From Microterricola gilva (GTDB taxonomy: Bacteria; Actinomycetota; Actinomycetes; Actinomycetales; Microbacteriaceae): 64,000 nt of DNA. Location: positions 2,790,001 to 2,854,000 of the forward strand of contig NZ_SHLC01000001.1 of the NCBI RefSeq assembly GCF_004217495.1, in the 5' to 3' direction. The notes under the pieces are model-generated. The model saw nothing but the letters and a program-made list of their open reading frames with translations, made no database searches and was not told the origin of the DNA. Both the position numbers and the translations under genes were made by a program. Below, piece by piece: positions 42,141-49,871 of this stretch; within the stretch, counting starts at the first letter, position 1; every line of letters starts with the position of its first letter.

Positions 42141-43576
42141 GCGCTCTTCTCCTCGGTGTTGTCAGAGGCGTTGTTGTCGGAGGCGGTGGTTGTGGTTGTT
42201 TCTGCGAGCGCGCGGACGGCCTCTGCCAGGCGGTCGATGTCGGCCTGCGAGCTGAGCTCGGTGACGCACACGAGCAGAGTGCTCACGCCGGTCACGACGC
42301 CCGGCTCGATGCCCTCGCTGCGGAGCGCATCGACGATGCCCTGCGCGCTGAGGCCGGCGCCGGCCACGTCGATCTCGAACTCGCGCAGGTGCAGCGCGGA
42401 GTCGGTGAGGCGGATGCCGGCGATTGCTGCCAGCTGCTGCTGGGCGTAGCGGGTGCGGCTGAGCAGCGTCTCGCCGAGCTCGGCCATGCCCTGCGGCCCC
42501 ATCAGCGCCAGGTGCACACCGGCGGCGATGCCCCAGAGCGCCGCGGCGGTGCCGACCCACTCCTTGCCGTCCTCGCGCAGGGCGAAGGAGGTGCGGTCCC
42601 ATGCGACGTCGCCGAAGCCGTACTCGCCTGGCACGGTCGTCGACTCGAGGCCGAACAGGCGCGACGGCATCTCCATGATGAAGCTGGGGTCGTCGTGCAC
42701 GGCGATGAATCCGGCGTGCGCGCCGCCGTACCACTGGTGCAGGCCGAGCGACTGGATGTCGCCGCAGACGATGTCGGCGCCCTGGTCGGCCGGCGGCGTA
42801 AGCACGCCGTAGCCGACAGGGTCGGTTCCGACCACGAGCACGGCGCCGACCGCGTGGGCGATGTCGGCGAGGGCACGGATGCCGGACTCGACCGCCCCGC
42901 GGTAGCTGGGCGTCTCGACCCAGATCGCGGCGACGTCGCCGGCCAGCTCGGCGGAGTTCACCAGCGCGGCCACGGCCGCGGCATCCGCCAGCCCGTCGAC
43001 GGTTGGAACGTGGTGCAGCGCGAGGTTCGAACTGACGAAGTCGCGGACGCGGCTGAGTTTGTCCGGCAGCACGTCGCTCACGACGACGATGCCGCTGCGG
43101 CCGGAGCGACGGCCTGCCATGCTGAGCGCCGTGGCCGTGGCCTGGAAGCCGTCGTAGGTCGGAACGTTGACGACGTCCATGTTGAGCAGCTCGGCCATGA
43201 GCGACTGGTACTGGAACAGCGCCTGGAAGCGGCCGTGGTCTTCGTATGGCTCACCGGCGTATGCGGTGAGGAACTCGCTGCGGTTGATGACCTCGTCGAC
43301 GACGGCGGGCACGTAGTGGTTGTACGTGCCCGCGCCGAGGAAGCTGAGGCGCTGCGTGGTCGGGGTGTTGCGCCCGAGCAGGCCCTCGACGTGGCGGGTG
43401 AGGTCGGCCTCCGCGGTGAACGGCGCAGGCAGGTCGAGCGCGCGGCCGAGGCGGATCTCGGCCGGGACGTCGACGTAGAACTCCTCGATCGACTCGGCGC
43501 CGACGGCGGCGAGCATGGCCGCCTTGGTGGCCGGTGCCGTGTTGGGGATGTACGGGTGGACGAACGGTGTTGTCAT
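42137..43576 (-). CDS. gcvPA: Glycine decarboxylase P-protein subunit 1
   Basis: 479 residues. N-terminal half of the P-protein: YIPNTAPATKAAMLAAVG at the start, FLGAGTYNHYVP and YQSLMAELLNMDVVN near residues 80-160, and GVHLALMGPQGM. It pairs with GcvPB to form the alpha2beta2 decarboxylase that transfers the aminomethyl group of glycine to lipoyl H-protein. The gene begins 8 bp after the GH42 stop, so it is in the same transcript. Its last 25 residues are rich in Thr and Asn. Confidence 0.93.
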   Translation of the reverse strand: MTTPFVHPYIPNTAPATKAAMLAAVGAESIEEFYVDVPAEIRLGRALDLPAPFTAEADLTRHVEGLLGRNTPTTQRLSFLGAGTYNHYVPAVVDEVINRSEFLTAYAGEPYEDHGRFQALFQYQSLMAELLNMDVVNVPTYDGFQATATALSMAGRRSGRSGIVVVSDVLPDKLSRVRDFVSSNLALHHVPTVDGLADAAAVAALVNSAELAGDVAAIWVETPSYRGAVESGIRALADIAHAVGAVLVVGTDPVGYGVLTPPADQGADIVCGDIQSLGLHQWYGGAHAGFIAVHDDPSFIMEMPSRLFGLESTTVPGEYGFGDVAWDRTSFALREDGKEWVGTAAALWGIAAGVHLALMGPQGMAELGETLLSRTRYAQQQLAAIAGIRLTDSALHLREFEIDVAGAGLSAQGIVDALRSEGIEPGVVTGVSTLLVCVTELSSQADIDRLAEAVRALAETTTTTASDNNASDNTEEKSA

Positions 43577-43584
43577 GGTGATCC

Positions 43585-45702
43585 TCAGTGGCTTGCTTCG
43601 GCCGATGCCGTGAGCGTGATGAATGGGGCCTCGTCGAGGCTGGGGTGGGCGATCACCGCTGCGCCGAAGCGGGGCAGCGTCAGCGAGGAGCCGACGGCCT
43701 CACCGGTGAGCAGATCACGGCCTGCGGTGGCCAGGTCGCCGTGCATCTGGGCGGGCAGCTCGACGGTGATGGTGTCGCGCCCGTGGTTGAGCACGAAGGT
43801 GAAGTCGGTCTCGCCGTCGCTACGGGTGACGACCTCGAGGTCGTTGTGCCTTCCGCTGGCGGAGCGGCTGGGCTGCCCGATCTCGCTGAGCGCGTCGCGC
43901 AGCACCGCCTCCAGCGCCGCGGACTCGACGACGGCGCTGACGTACCAGGCCGCGCCGGCACCGTGCGCCCTGCGGGTGATCGCGGGGCGGCCGGCCAGCT
44001 CGCCGTCGGCGTAGCTCGCAAGCACCTCGGTGCCGGATGCCGCGTCGATCCACTCGCTGAAGATGCTGGTCTGGTAGCTCGCGCCGGTGGCCAGCGTGAT
44101 GGTGCCGTGCTCGGCATCCGGAATCGGCCAGTGCTCGTCGACCTCGACGCCGAGCAGCTCGCGCAGCGGGCCGGGGGCGCCGCCGGCGTGCACCTTCTCG
44201 GTGGGGTCGACGACGCCGCTGAACGGGCCGACGAGCAGGCGTCCGCCGCGCTCGACGAAGGCGCTGAGGGCATCGGCCTGCGCCTGGTCGACCATGTAGA
44301 GGTTCGGCACGACGACGAGCTCGTAGCCGTCGAACGGACCGGTGGCCTTGACGACGTCGACGGTGTGGCCGAGTGCGAAGAGGGCGGCGTTCCAGGCGCG
44401 GGCCTGCTCGGCCCACTTCAGGCGCTGCGACGGCAGCGAGTCCGGCGCCGAGCTGCCCCACCAGGAATCCCAGTCGACGACGAGCGCGACCGACGCCCGC
44501 ACGCGGGTGCCGCGCACCGGCTCCAGGCTCTTCAGTTCCGCACCGAACGCCTTCGTCTCCTGGAAGCTGCGCGAGGCCTCCCCGCGGTGGCCGAGCATCG
44601 CCGAGTGGAACTTCTCGGTGCCGAACTTGGCCTGCCGCCACTGGAAGAACATCGCGCCGTCTGAGCCGTGGGCGATGGCGTGCAGGCTCATGATCCGCAT
44701 CTGGCCCGGTGCCTTGGGCACGTTGATGTCGCGCCAGCTCACCGCGCTCGGTGCCTGCTCGAGCAGCAGCCATGGCTGACCGCCCTTGAGACCGCGCATG
44801 AGGCTGTAGTTGAGGGCGGCCCCGACGTGGGCGGTGTCGTCGGCCGGATCCGGGTAGGCGTCATCCGTCACGAGGTCTTCGACGGCCGCGAAATCCCAGT
44901 AGTTCAGGTCGCGCAGCAGGCTCATGAAGTTCGTGGTGACGGCGATGTCGGGGGTGACCTCGCGCAGCACGTCGATCTCGAGCTGGAACAGCTCGAGCAG
45001 TGCATCGCTCGAGAAGCGCTCGAAGTCGAGCTGCTGGGTCGGGTTGATCGGGCCGGATGCCGTGCGCGGCGGCTCGATGTGGGCGAAGTCGTTGTATCGC
45101 TGGCCCCAGACGGTGGTGCCCCACGCCTCGTTCAGCGCCTCGATGGTGCCGTAGCGGGCCTCGAGCCACTGCCGGAAGTGCGCGGCGGACGCCGGGCACC
45201 AGCAGCGGGAGATGTGGTCGCCGTACTCGTTCGAGATGTGCCAGAGGGCGAGGCCGGGATGGCTGCCGTAGCGCTCGGCCATGACCCGGGTCATGCGGGC
45301 GACGTTGCTCTTCCACACCGGGGAGCTCGGGCAGTAGGCCTGACGGGAACCGAATTCGAGCTGCTGGCCGTCGACGTTGTGCGGCAGCATCTCGGGGTGG
45401 GCGCGCACGAGCCAGGCCGGCGGCGTTGCCGTGGCGGTGGCGAGGTCGATGGCGATGCCGGCGTCCCAGAGGATGTCGAGCACGCGGTCGAGCCAGCCGA
45501 AGTCGAACTCGCCCGGTGTGCGCTCCAGCTGTGGCCACGAGAACACGGGAAGGCTGACGATGTTGACGCCGGCCTCCTTCATGAGGCGTGCGTCCTCGAT
45601 CCACGTCTCCTCCGACCACTGGTCGGGGTTGTAGTCGCCTCCGTAGGCGAGTGCGCTGAGTTTGATGGCACGGGGGCTGCCGGCTGGCTGCGCGTTCGTC
45701 AC
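43585..45702 (-). CDS. GH42 beta-galactosidase
   Basis: 705 residues, cytoplasmic (no signal). Hydrolyses terminal beta-galactosides. The N-terminal GGDYNPDQW is typical. The acid/base is Glu159 in WHISNEYGDH, the nucleophile Glu315 in LLLEQAPSAV, and the Zn-type cysteines are Cys124, Cys167 and Cys169. The trimerisation and C-terminal beta domains are both present. The GTG at 45702 has GGAGAAGG before it. First gene of an operon that continues into gcvPA. An operator palindrome lies 93 bp upstream of the start, shared with the divergent GntR gene. Confidence 0.95.
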   Translation of the reverse strand: MTNAQPAGSPRAIKLSALAYGGDYNPDQWSEETWIEDARLMKEAGVNIVSLPVFSWPQLERTPGEFDFGWLDRVLDILWDAGIAIDLATATATPPAWLVRAHPEMLPHNVDGQQLEFGSRQAYCPSSPVWKSNVARMTRVMAERYGSHPGLALWHISNEYGDHISRCWCPASAAHFRQWLEARYGTIEALNEAWGTTVWGQRYNDFAHIEPPRTASGPINPTQQLDFERFSSDALLELFQLEIDVLREVTPDIAVTTNFMSLLRDLNYWDFAAVEDLVTDDAYPDPADDTAHVGAALNYSLMRGLKGGQPWLLLEQAPSAVSWRDINVPKAPGQMRIMSLHAIAHGSDGAMFFQWRQAKFGTEKFHSAMLGHRGEASRSFQETKAFGAELKSLEPVRGTRVRASVALVVDWDSWWGSSAPDSLPSQRLKWAEQARAWNAALFALGHTVDVVKATGPFDGYELVVVPNLYMVDQAQADALSAFVERGGRLLVGPFSGVVDPTEKVHAGGAPGPLRELLGVEVDEHWPIPDAEHGTITLATGASYQTSIFSEWIDAASGTEVLASYADGELAGRPAITRRAHGAGAAWYVSAVVESAALEAVLRDALSEIGQPSRSASGRHNDLEVVTRSDGETDFTFVLNHGRDTITVELPAQMHGDLATAGRDLLTGEAVGSSLTLPRFGAAVIAHPSLDEAPFITLTASAEASH

Positions 45703-45794
45703 ACCTTCTCCTCTCTGAACCGGTGGGTCGAGCCTGCCGCGCTGTTTCTGGCCGGATTCCGGGCAGATGCTTTACAGCGAGAAATGCAGACTGT

Positions 45795-45810
45795 ATTCTG
45801 TATACAGACA
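45795..45810. promoter_or_regulatory. GntR operator, GH42/GntR divergent region
   Basis: ATTCTGTATACAGACA matches the perfect palindrome at 54851-54866 in 14 of 16 positions; the central TCTGTATACAGA is itself perfect. It lies 74 bp before the GntR gene and 93 bp before the GH42 gene. Expected to give autoregulation and control of the galactosidase operon. Confidence 0.75.
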
Positions 45811-45883
45811 CAGTATGCCGGATGCCTCGCATGGTCAAGCCCTAAGCTGACAGCGAAGCCATCCCGGCTGAGAGAGGCTTGAT

Positions 45884-46540
45884 ATGGCTATCGAACGTCG
45901 TACATTGCGAGCGCAGGTGCGCGAGGAACTCCTTGAGCGCATGCGCAACGGCGCGGTTCAACCGGGCGAGGGCATCAACGAGGTGCAACTGGCCGCCGAG
46001 CTCGGCGTCAGCCGCACCCCGCTCCGCGAGGCGCTGATCGCGCTCGAGAGCGAGGGCCAGATCGAGAGCGAGAACGGCAAGGGATTCCGATTCGTGCCGC
46101 TCAGCGCCCGGGAATTCGAAGACCTGGCACCGATCATGGCCTCCCTCGAGTCACTGGCGCTGCAGCTCACAGACCCCGATGAGCTCCGCACGATCGGCGC
46201 GCGGCTCGCCCGCCTCTCGGCCGAGTTCGACCAGGAGATCGTCGAGCACGCCCTCGTCGTGAGCAAGGACGACGAGTGGCACGACATCATGCTCAGCGGC
46301 TGCCCGAACCAGCGCCTGATCGACCTCGCCACCTCGGTGCGCCAGGCCTTCCACCGCTACGAGTCGCTGCTTGTGCCCGACGAGGTGATGATCGAGCGCG
46401 TCGCGGCCGAGCACGCCGCGATCGCCGAGCACATGGTCAACGGCGATGTCGCCGCGGCATCCGCGGCCCTCACCGCGAACTGGATGAACGGCATGCAGCG
46501 CATCCTGAAGAACTCCAGCGGCCCGTACTTCACGGCCTAG
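45884..46540 (+). CDS. GntR-family (FadR subfamily) regulator
   Basis: 218 residues. N-terminal winged helix with GVSRTPLREALIALESEGQI (recognition helix) and an all-helical FCD effector domain with His residues spaced as metal ligands (EWHDIML, EHAAIAEHM). FCD proteins usually bind a small carboxylate, amino acid or sugar acid. It is divergent from the GH42 operon. Palindromes of the TGTATACA type in front of that operon and both importers are its likely binding sites. The ATG at 45884 (MAIERRTLRAQVREELLERM) begins directly with the HTH domain. Closed by a strong terminator. Confidence 0.9.
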   Translation: MAIERRTLRAQVREELLERMRNGAVQPGEGINEVQLAAELGVSRTPLREALIALESEGQIESENGKGFRFVPLSAREFEDLAPIMASLESLALQLTDPDELRTIGARLARLSAEFDQEIVEHALVVSKDDEWHDIMLSGCPNQRLIDLATSVRQAFHRYESLLVPDEVMIERVAAEHAAIAEHMVNGDVAAASAALTANWMNGMQRILKNSSGPYFTA

Positions 46541-46546
46541 CGCCAG

Positions 46547-46612
46547 AAAACGCAGGAGCAGAGCTTCGGCGAGGCCATATCCGGTCTCGCGAGGCTCTGC
46601 TCCTGCGTTTTT
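46547..46612. terminator. Bidirectional terminator between GntR and ABC importer 1
   Basis: AAAACGCAGGAGCAGAGC pairs perfectly with GCTCTGCTCCTGCGTTTT at the far end, with partly paired inner bases, and is followed by TTTT. Its outer arm resembles that of the terminator at 49797-49860. Confidence 0.9.
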
Positions 46613-47475
46613 CAGCCCTTGACGGCTCCGCCGAGCAGGCCGGAGACGAACTGCTTCTGGAACACCAGGAACAGGATCATGAGCGGCAGCGTGGCCAGCA
46701 GCGATCCGAGCATCAGCCCCGAATAGTCGACGCGGGAGAGGCCGATCATGGTGTTCAGCGCGACCGGCACGGTGTACTTGTCCTGCGTGTTCAGCATGAG
46801 CAGCGGCCAGATGAATGCGTTCCACTGGCTGATGAAGGTGTAGATGATCAGCGCCGCGATCTGCGGCCTCGCCACCGGCAGCACGATGCGGTAGAAGGTG
46901 CGCAGCTCGTTCGCCCCGTCGATCCGTGCCGCCTCGATCAGCGTGTCCGGGAAGTCGAGGAAGGACTGCCGCATCAGGAAGATGCCGAAGGCGTTCGCCA
47001 GGAATGGCAGGATGACGGCCTGGTAGCTGTCGATCCAGCCGGCGCCCGCCATCATCTGGAACAGCGGCACCAGCAGCACCTGCATGGGGATCATCATGGT
47101 GACGAGCACGACGGCGAGCAGCACACCGCGCCCGCGGAAGCGGAACTTCGCCAGGCCGTAGCCGGCCATGATGCTGATGATCGCGCTGAACACCGTGTAG
47201 ATCACGGCGATCACGAAGCTGTTCAGCATCACCTGGCTGAAGTTGATCGACTCCTGGAGTCGCACCAGGTTGTTCCACAGCTCGCCGCCGGGCAGCACCG
47301 GCAGCGGCGTGACGAACAGGTCCTTCGTCGCGTGCGTCGACGAGATGACCATCCACAGGAACGGCAGCACGCTGAGCACGCTCGCGACGATGAGAATCAG
47401 GTAGACGGGGCTGTGCAGGATGCCGGCTCGCACCCGCAGCGCGAGGCTCTGGCGCCTCTGGAGCAACTCGCTCAT
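46612..47475 (-). CDS. Sugar ABC importer 1 permease, MalG type
   Basis: 287 residues, six membrane helices. Carries the EAA loop (EAARIDGANELRTFYRIVLP) that contacts the ATPase. The C-terminal end GLLGGAVKG is typical of MalG-like permeases. It lies 10 bp after the MalF-type gene. Third gene of binding protein, MalF and MalG. No ATPase gene is present; such actinobacterial importers normally share an MsiK-like ATPase encoded elsewhere. Confidence 0.93.
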   Translation of the reverse strand: MSELLQRRQSLALRVRAGILHSPVYLILIVASVLSVLPFLWMVISSTHATKDLFVTPLPVLPGGELWNNLVRLQESINFSQVMLNSFVIAVIYTVFSAIISIMAGYGLAKFRFRGRGVLLAVVLVTMMIPMQVLLVPLFQMMAGAGWIDSYQAVILPFLANAFGIFLMRQSFLDFPDTLIEAARIDGANELRTFYRIVLPVARPQIAALIIYTFISQWNAFIWPLLMLNTQDKYTVPVALNTMIGLSRVDYSGLMLGSLLATLPLMILFLVFQKQFVSGLLGGAVKG

Positions 47476-47485
47476 TGCTTCTCTC

Positions 47486-48412
47486 TCACGGTTTCTCTCG
47501 CATAAGGCGGAACTGGATGATGGACACGATCGCCGTGAGGATCACGAGCAGCCACGCGATCGCGGAGGCGTAGCCGAAGTCGAAGTGCTGGAAGCCGACC
47601 TTGTAGAGGTAGAGCACGGGCGTCAGCGTGGCGTCGCTCGGCCCTCCCCCGGTGAGGATGTAGTTCTCGTCGAACAGCTGGAGGGCTCCGATGGTCGACG
47701 TGATCGTGGTGAAGATCAGCACAGGGCGCAGCTGCGGGATGACGACCTTGGTGAAGATCTGCCAGCGCCCTGCGCCATCGATGCGGGCCGCCTCGTACAA
47801 CTCGGCCGGGATGGCCTGCAGGCCGGCCAGGATGATGACCATGTTGTAGCCGGTCCAGCGCCAGGTGATCGCGCCGATGAGGGCGACGCGCGCCCATACC
47901 TCGTTGTTCAGCCAGTCGACCGGCGCGATGCCGACGAGGCCGATCATCTGGTTGATGGCGCCGCCGTCCGTGGCGAGCATCACGCGGAACACGACCGCGT
48001 AGGCGACGAGTGTCGTGACGGCCGGGAGGAAGGTGAGCAGCCGGAACCCGGAGCTGAAACGCAGCCAGGCCTGGTTGAGCAGGTAGGCGAGGCCGAGGGC
48101 GAGCCCGATCATCAGCGGCACCTGGATGATCAGGATGAGGCCGGCGTTGCCGAGGCTCTTGGCGATGAGCGGGTCCTTGAACAGGCGCGCATACTGATCG
48201 AGCCCGACGAAGGTTGACACTCCGCCGGAGGTGGCGAAGAAGCTCTGCCACAGCGAGGAGAGCAGCGGGAAGGTGAAGAAGATCGCGAGCAGGGCCGCGG
48301 CGGGGAGCGCGAAGAACGCTCCAGGTCGCTGGAGCTTGCGCCCCAGCGACCGGGAGGGTTGCGCTCCGGTGCGGCCGCGCTTGACCGCGGCATCCGGAGT
48401 CTGCGTCAGCAT
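47486..48412 (-). CDS. Sugar ABC importer 1 permease, MalF type
   Basis: 308 residues, six membrane helices. EAA loop is EAARIDGAGRWQIFTKVVIP. A basic N-terminal tail of about 30 residues precedes the first helix. The ATG directly follows the TAA of the binding-protein gene with no gap, so the two are translated together. Confidence 0.93.
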   Translation of the reverse strand: MLTQTPDAAVKRGRTGAQPSRSLGRKLQRPGAFFALPAAALLAIFFTFPLLSSLWQSFFATSGGVSTFVGLDQYARLFKDPLIAKSLGNAGLILIIQVPLMIGLALGLAYLLNQAWLRFSSGFRLLTFLPAVTTLVAYAVVFRVMLATDGGAINQMIGLVGIAPVDWLNNEVWARVALIGAITWRWTGYNMVIILAGLQAIPAELYEAARIDGAGRWQIFTKVVIPQLRPVLIFTTITSTIGALQLFDENYILTGGGPSDATLTPVLYLYKVGFQHFDFGYASAIAWLLVILTAIVSIIQFRLMREKP

Positions 48413-49714
48413 TTATTCGGCGATCGTGCGACCGGTGGCGGTGGCGATCTGCTGGGCGGCGTCGTTCAGCACGGTGGCCGGGTCTGCACCGTTCAGCACG
48501 GCGGCGACGACGGCGTTGGCGACGATGTCGCTGGCCTCGGCGTTGTCGGTGGTGAAGGTGATCGGCGGGATGTTCGCCGTCTGCTCCGCGAACAGCTCGT
48601 AGACCTTCTGGCCGCCGAAGTAGTCCTGCGGCTCGGAGAAGAACTCGGTCTCGAGGGCGGGCAGGTAGGACGGGAACAGGCCCTCGTTGACCATCATCGA
48701 CGCCTGGTTGTCTGTGTTGGCGAGGGCGTAGTCGAGGAAGGCCGCCGCGAGGTTGGGGTTCTTGGCCTGCGTGGGGATCGCGAGGCCGGAGCCGCCGCTG
48801 TTGGACGTGCGCACACCACCGGGAGCGAACGCGGGAAGTTCGGTGACACCGTACGTGCCGCTCAGTTCCGGCGCATCGCCGAGCAGGGTTCCGATCCACC
48901 AGACGGCCTCTGGCGTGACGGCGGAGTCGCCGTCCTTGGCCGAGGTGACGCGGCCGTCCCAACCCGTGACGTTCTTCAGCAGGCCCTTCTCGTTGATGGT
49001 CTGCAGCAGGGTGAGCGCCTCGACCGATTCGGGCGAGCCGATGGTGATCTCACCGGCGTCGTTGAAGAGGCCCTGGCCCTGCTGCTGCAGCAGCATCTGG
49101 AAGCCGCCGCCGGTGGCGACGTCGAGCGACATCAGTGTGTGGCCGGTCTTCTCCTTGATCGTCTCACCCGCCGCGACGAGGTCGTCCCAGGTCGCGATGT
49201 CGGCCGGGTCGATGCCGGCATCGGCGAAGTAGTCGCTGCGGTAGAAGAGTCCGACGGTGCCGGAATCCCACGGGGCCACCCTGAGCGCGCCGTCCTTGTC
49301 GGACTGCGCCGACCACTTGAACGGGTCGAAGTCGTCCCGCTTGTCGCCGAGCACCGGCGTCAGATCCGCGATCCCGGTGGGGAACTCGTTGATGTAGCCG
49401 GGCGCACGATCGGTCTCGATCGTGACGAGGTCGGGCAGGCCACTGCCTGCCTGAAATCCGACCGAGAGCTTGTCGTAGGCATTGTCGTAGCCGACGTCGA
49501 CGACGTTGATGGTGGTTCCCGGGTTCGCCTTCTCAAACTCGGCACCGAGTCGGGTGAGTGCGGTGGCCGCGACATCCCATGACCAGACGGTGATCTCCCC
49601 CGTCGGCTTCGCGGCCGGGTCGAGGGTGACGGGGGCAGCCGCACCACCACCCATCGTGCAGCCGGAGAGCAGTGCGAGCGCCACAGCGGGAACGAGCAGG
49701 GTACGCAGTTTCAT
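48413..49714 (-). CDS. Sugar ABC importer 1 solute-binding lipoprotein
   Basis: 433 residues, family 1 extracellular binding protein. Signal peptide with lipobox LLSGC; mature protein starts at Cys. ITVWSWDVAATALTRLGAEF opens the fold, followed by the usual two-lobe pattern of sugar binders. The ATG at 49714 has AAGGAAG upstream and is preferred to the longer frame. A degenerate GntR operator lies 28 bp before it. Ligand unknown; a beta-galactoside or oligosaccharide is the natural guess from the regulon. Confidence 0.93.
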   Translation of the reverse strand: MKLRTLLVPAVALALLSGCTMGGGAAAPVTLDPAAKPTGEITVWSWDVAATALTRLGAEFEKANPGTTINVVDVGYDNAYDKLSVGFQAGSGLPDLVTIETDRAPGYINEFPTGIADLTPVLGDKRDDFDPFKWSAQSDKDGALRVAPWDSGTVGLFYRSDYFADAGIDPADIATWDDLVAAGETIKEKTGHTLMSLDVATGGGFQMLLQQQGQGLFNDAGEITIGSPESVEALTLLQTINEKGLLKNVTGWDGRVTSAKDGDSAVTPEAVWWIGTLLGDAPELSGTYGVTELPAFAPGGVRTSNSGGSGLAIPTQAKNPNLAAAFLDYALANTDNQASMMVNEGLFPSYLPALETEFFSEPQDYFGGQKVYELFAEQTANIPPITFTTDNAEASDIVANAVVAAVLNGADPATVLNDAAQQIATATGRTIAE

Positions 49715-49741
49715 GGTGACTTCCTTGTCAGATGGAGCGGT

Positions 49742-49757
49742 ATTTTGAATACAGTAC
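49742..49757. promoter_or_regulatory. Degenerate GntR operator before binding protein 1
   Basis: ATTTTGAATACAGTAC agrees with ATTCTGTATACAGAAT at 12 of 16 positions and lies in the promoter region 28 bp upstream of the start codon. Weaker than the other two copies. Confidence 0.55.
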
Positions 49758-49796
49758 ACCGCATTCAGTTCGGAGGGCAAGGCTCCGGATGGCGCG

Positions 49797-49860
49797 AAAA
49801 ACGCAGGAGGAGGGCTCCGGCATGGCTGCATGCAGCCGTGCCGGAGCTCTCCTCCTGCGT
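49797..49860 (-). terminator. Long terminator downstream of the GH63-like gene
   Basis: A 60-bp inverted repeat with 30-bp arms (49801-49830 and 49831-49860), only two mismatches and almost no loop. On the minus strand it is followed by TTTTTCGC, just after the GH63-like stop. Confidence 0.9.
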
Positions 49861-49871
49861 GTCGTTGTTGG

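Noticed and set aside
43577-45883. Glycine riboswitch near the gcv genes
   Set aside because: gcvPA begins 8 bp after the GH42 stop, leaving no room, and the GH42 leader shows only the operator palindrome.
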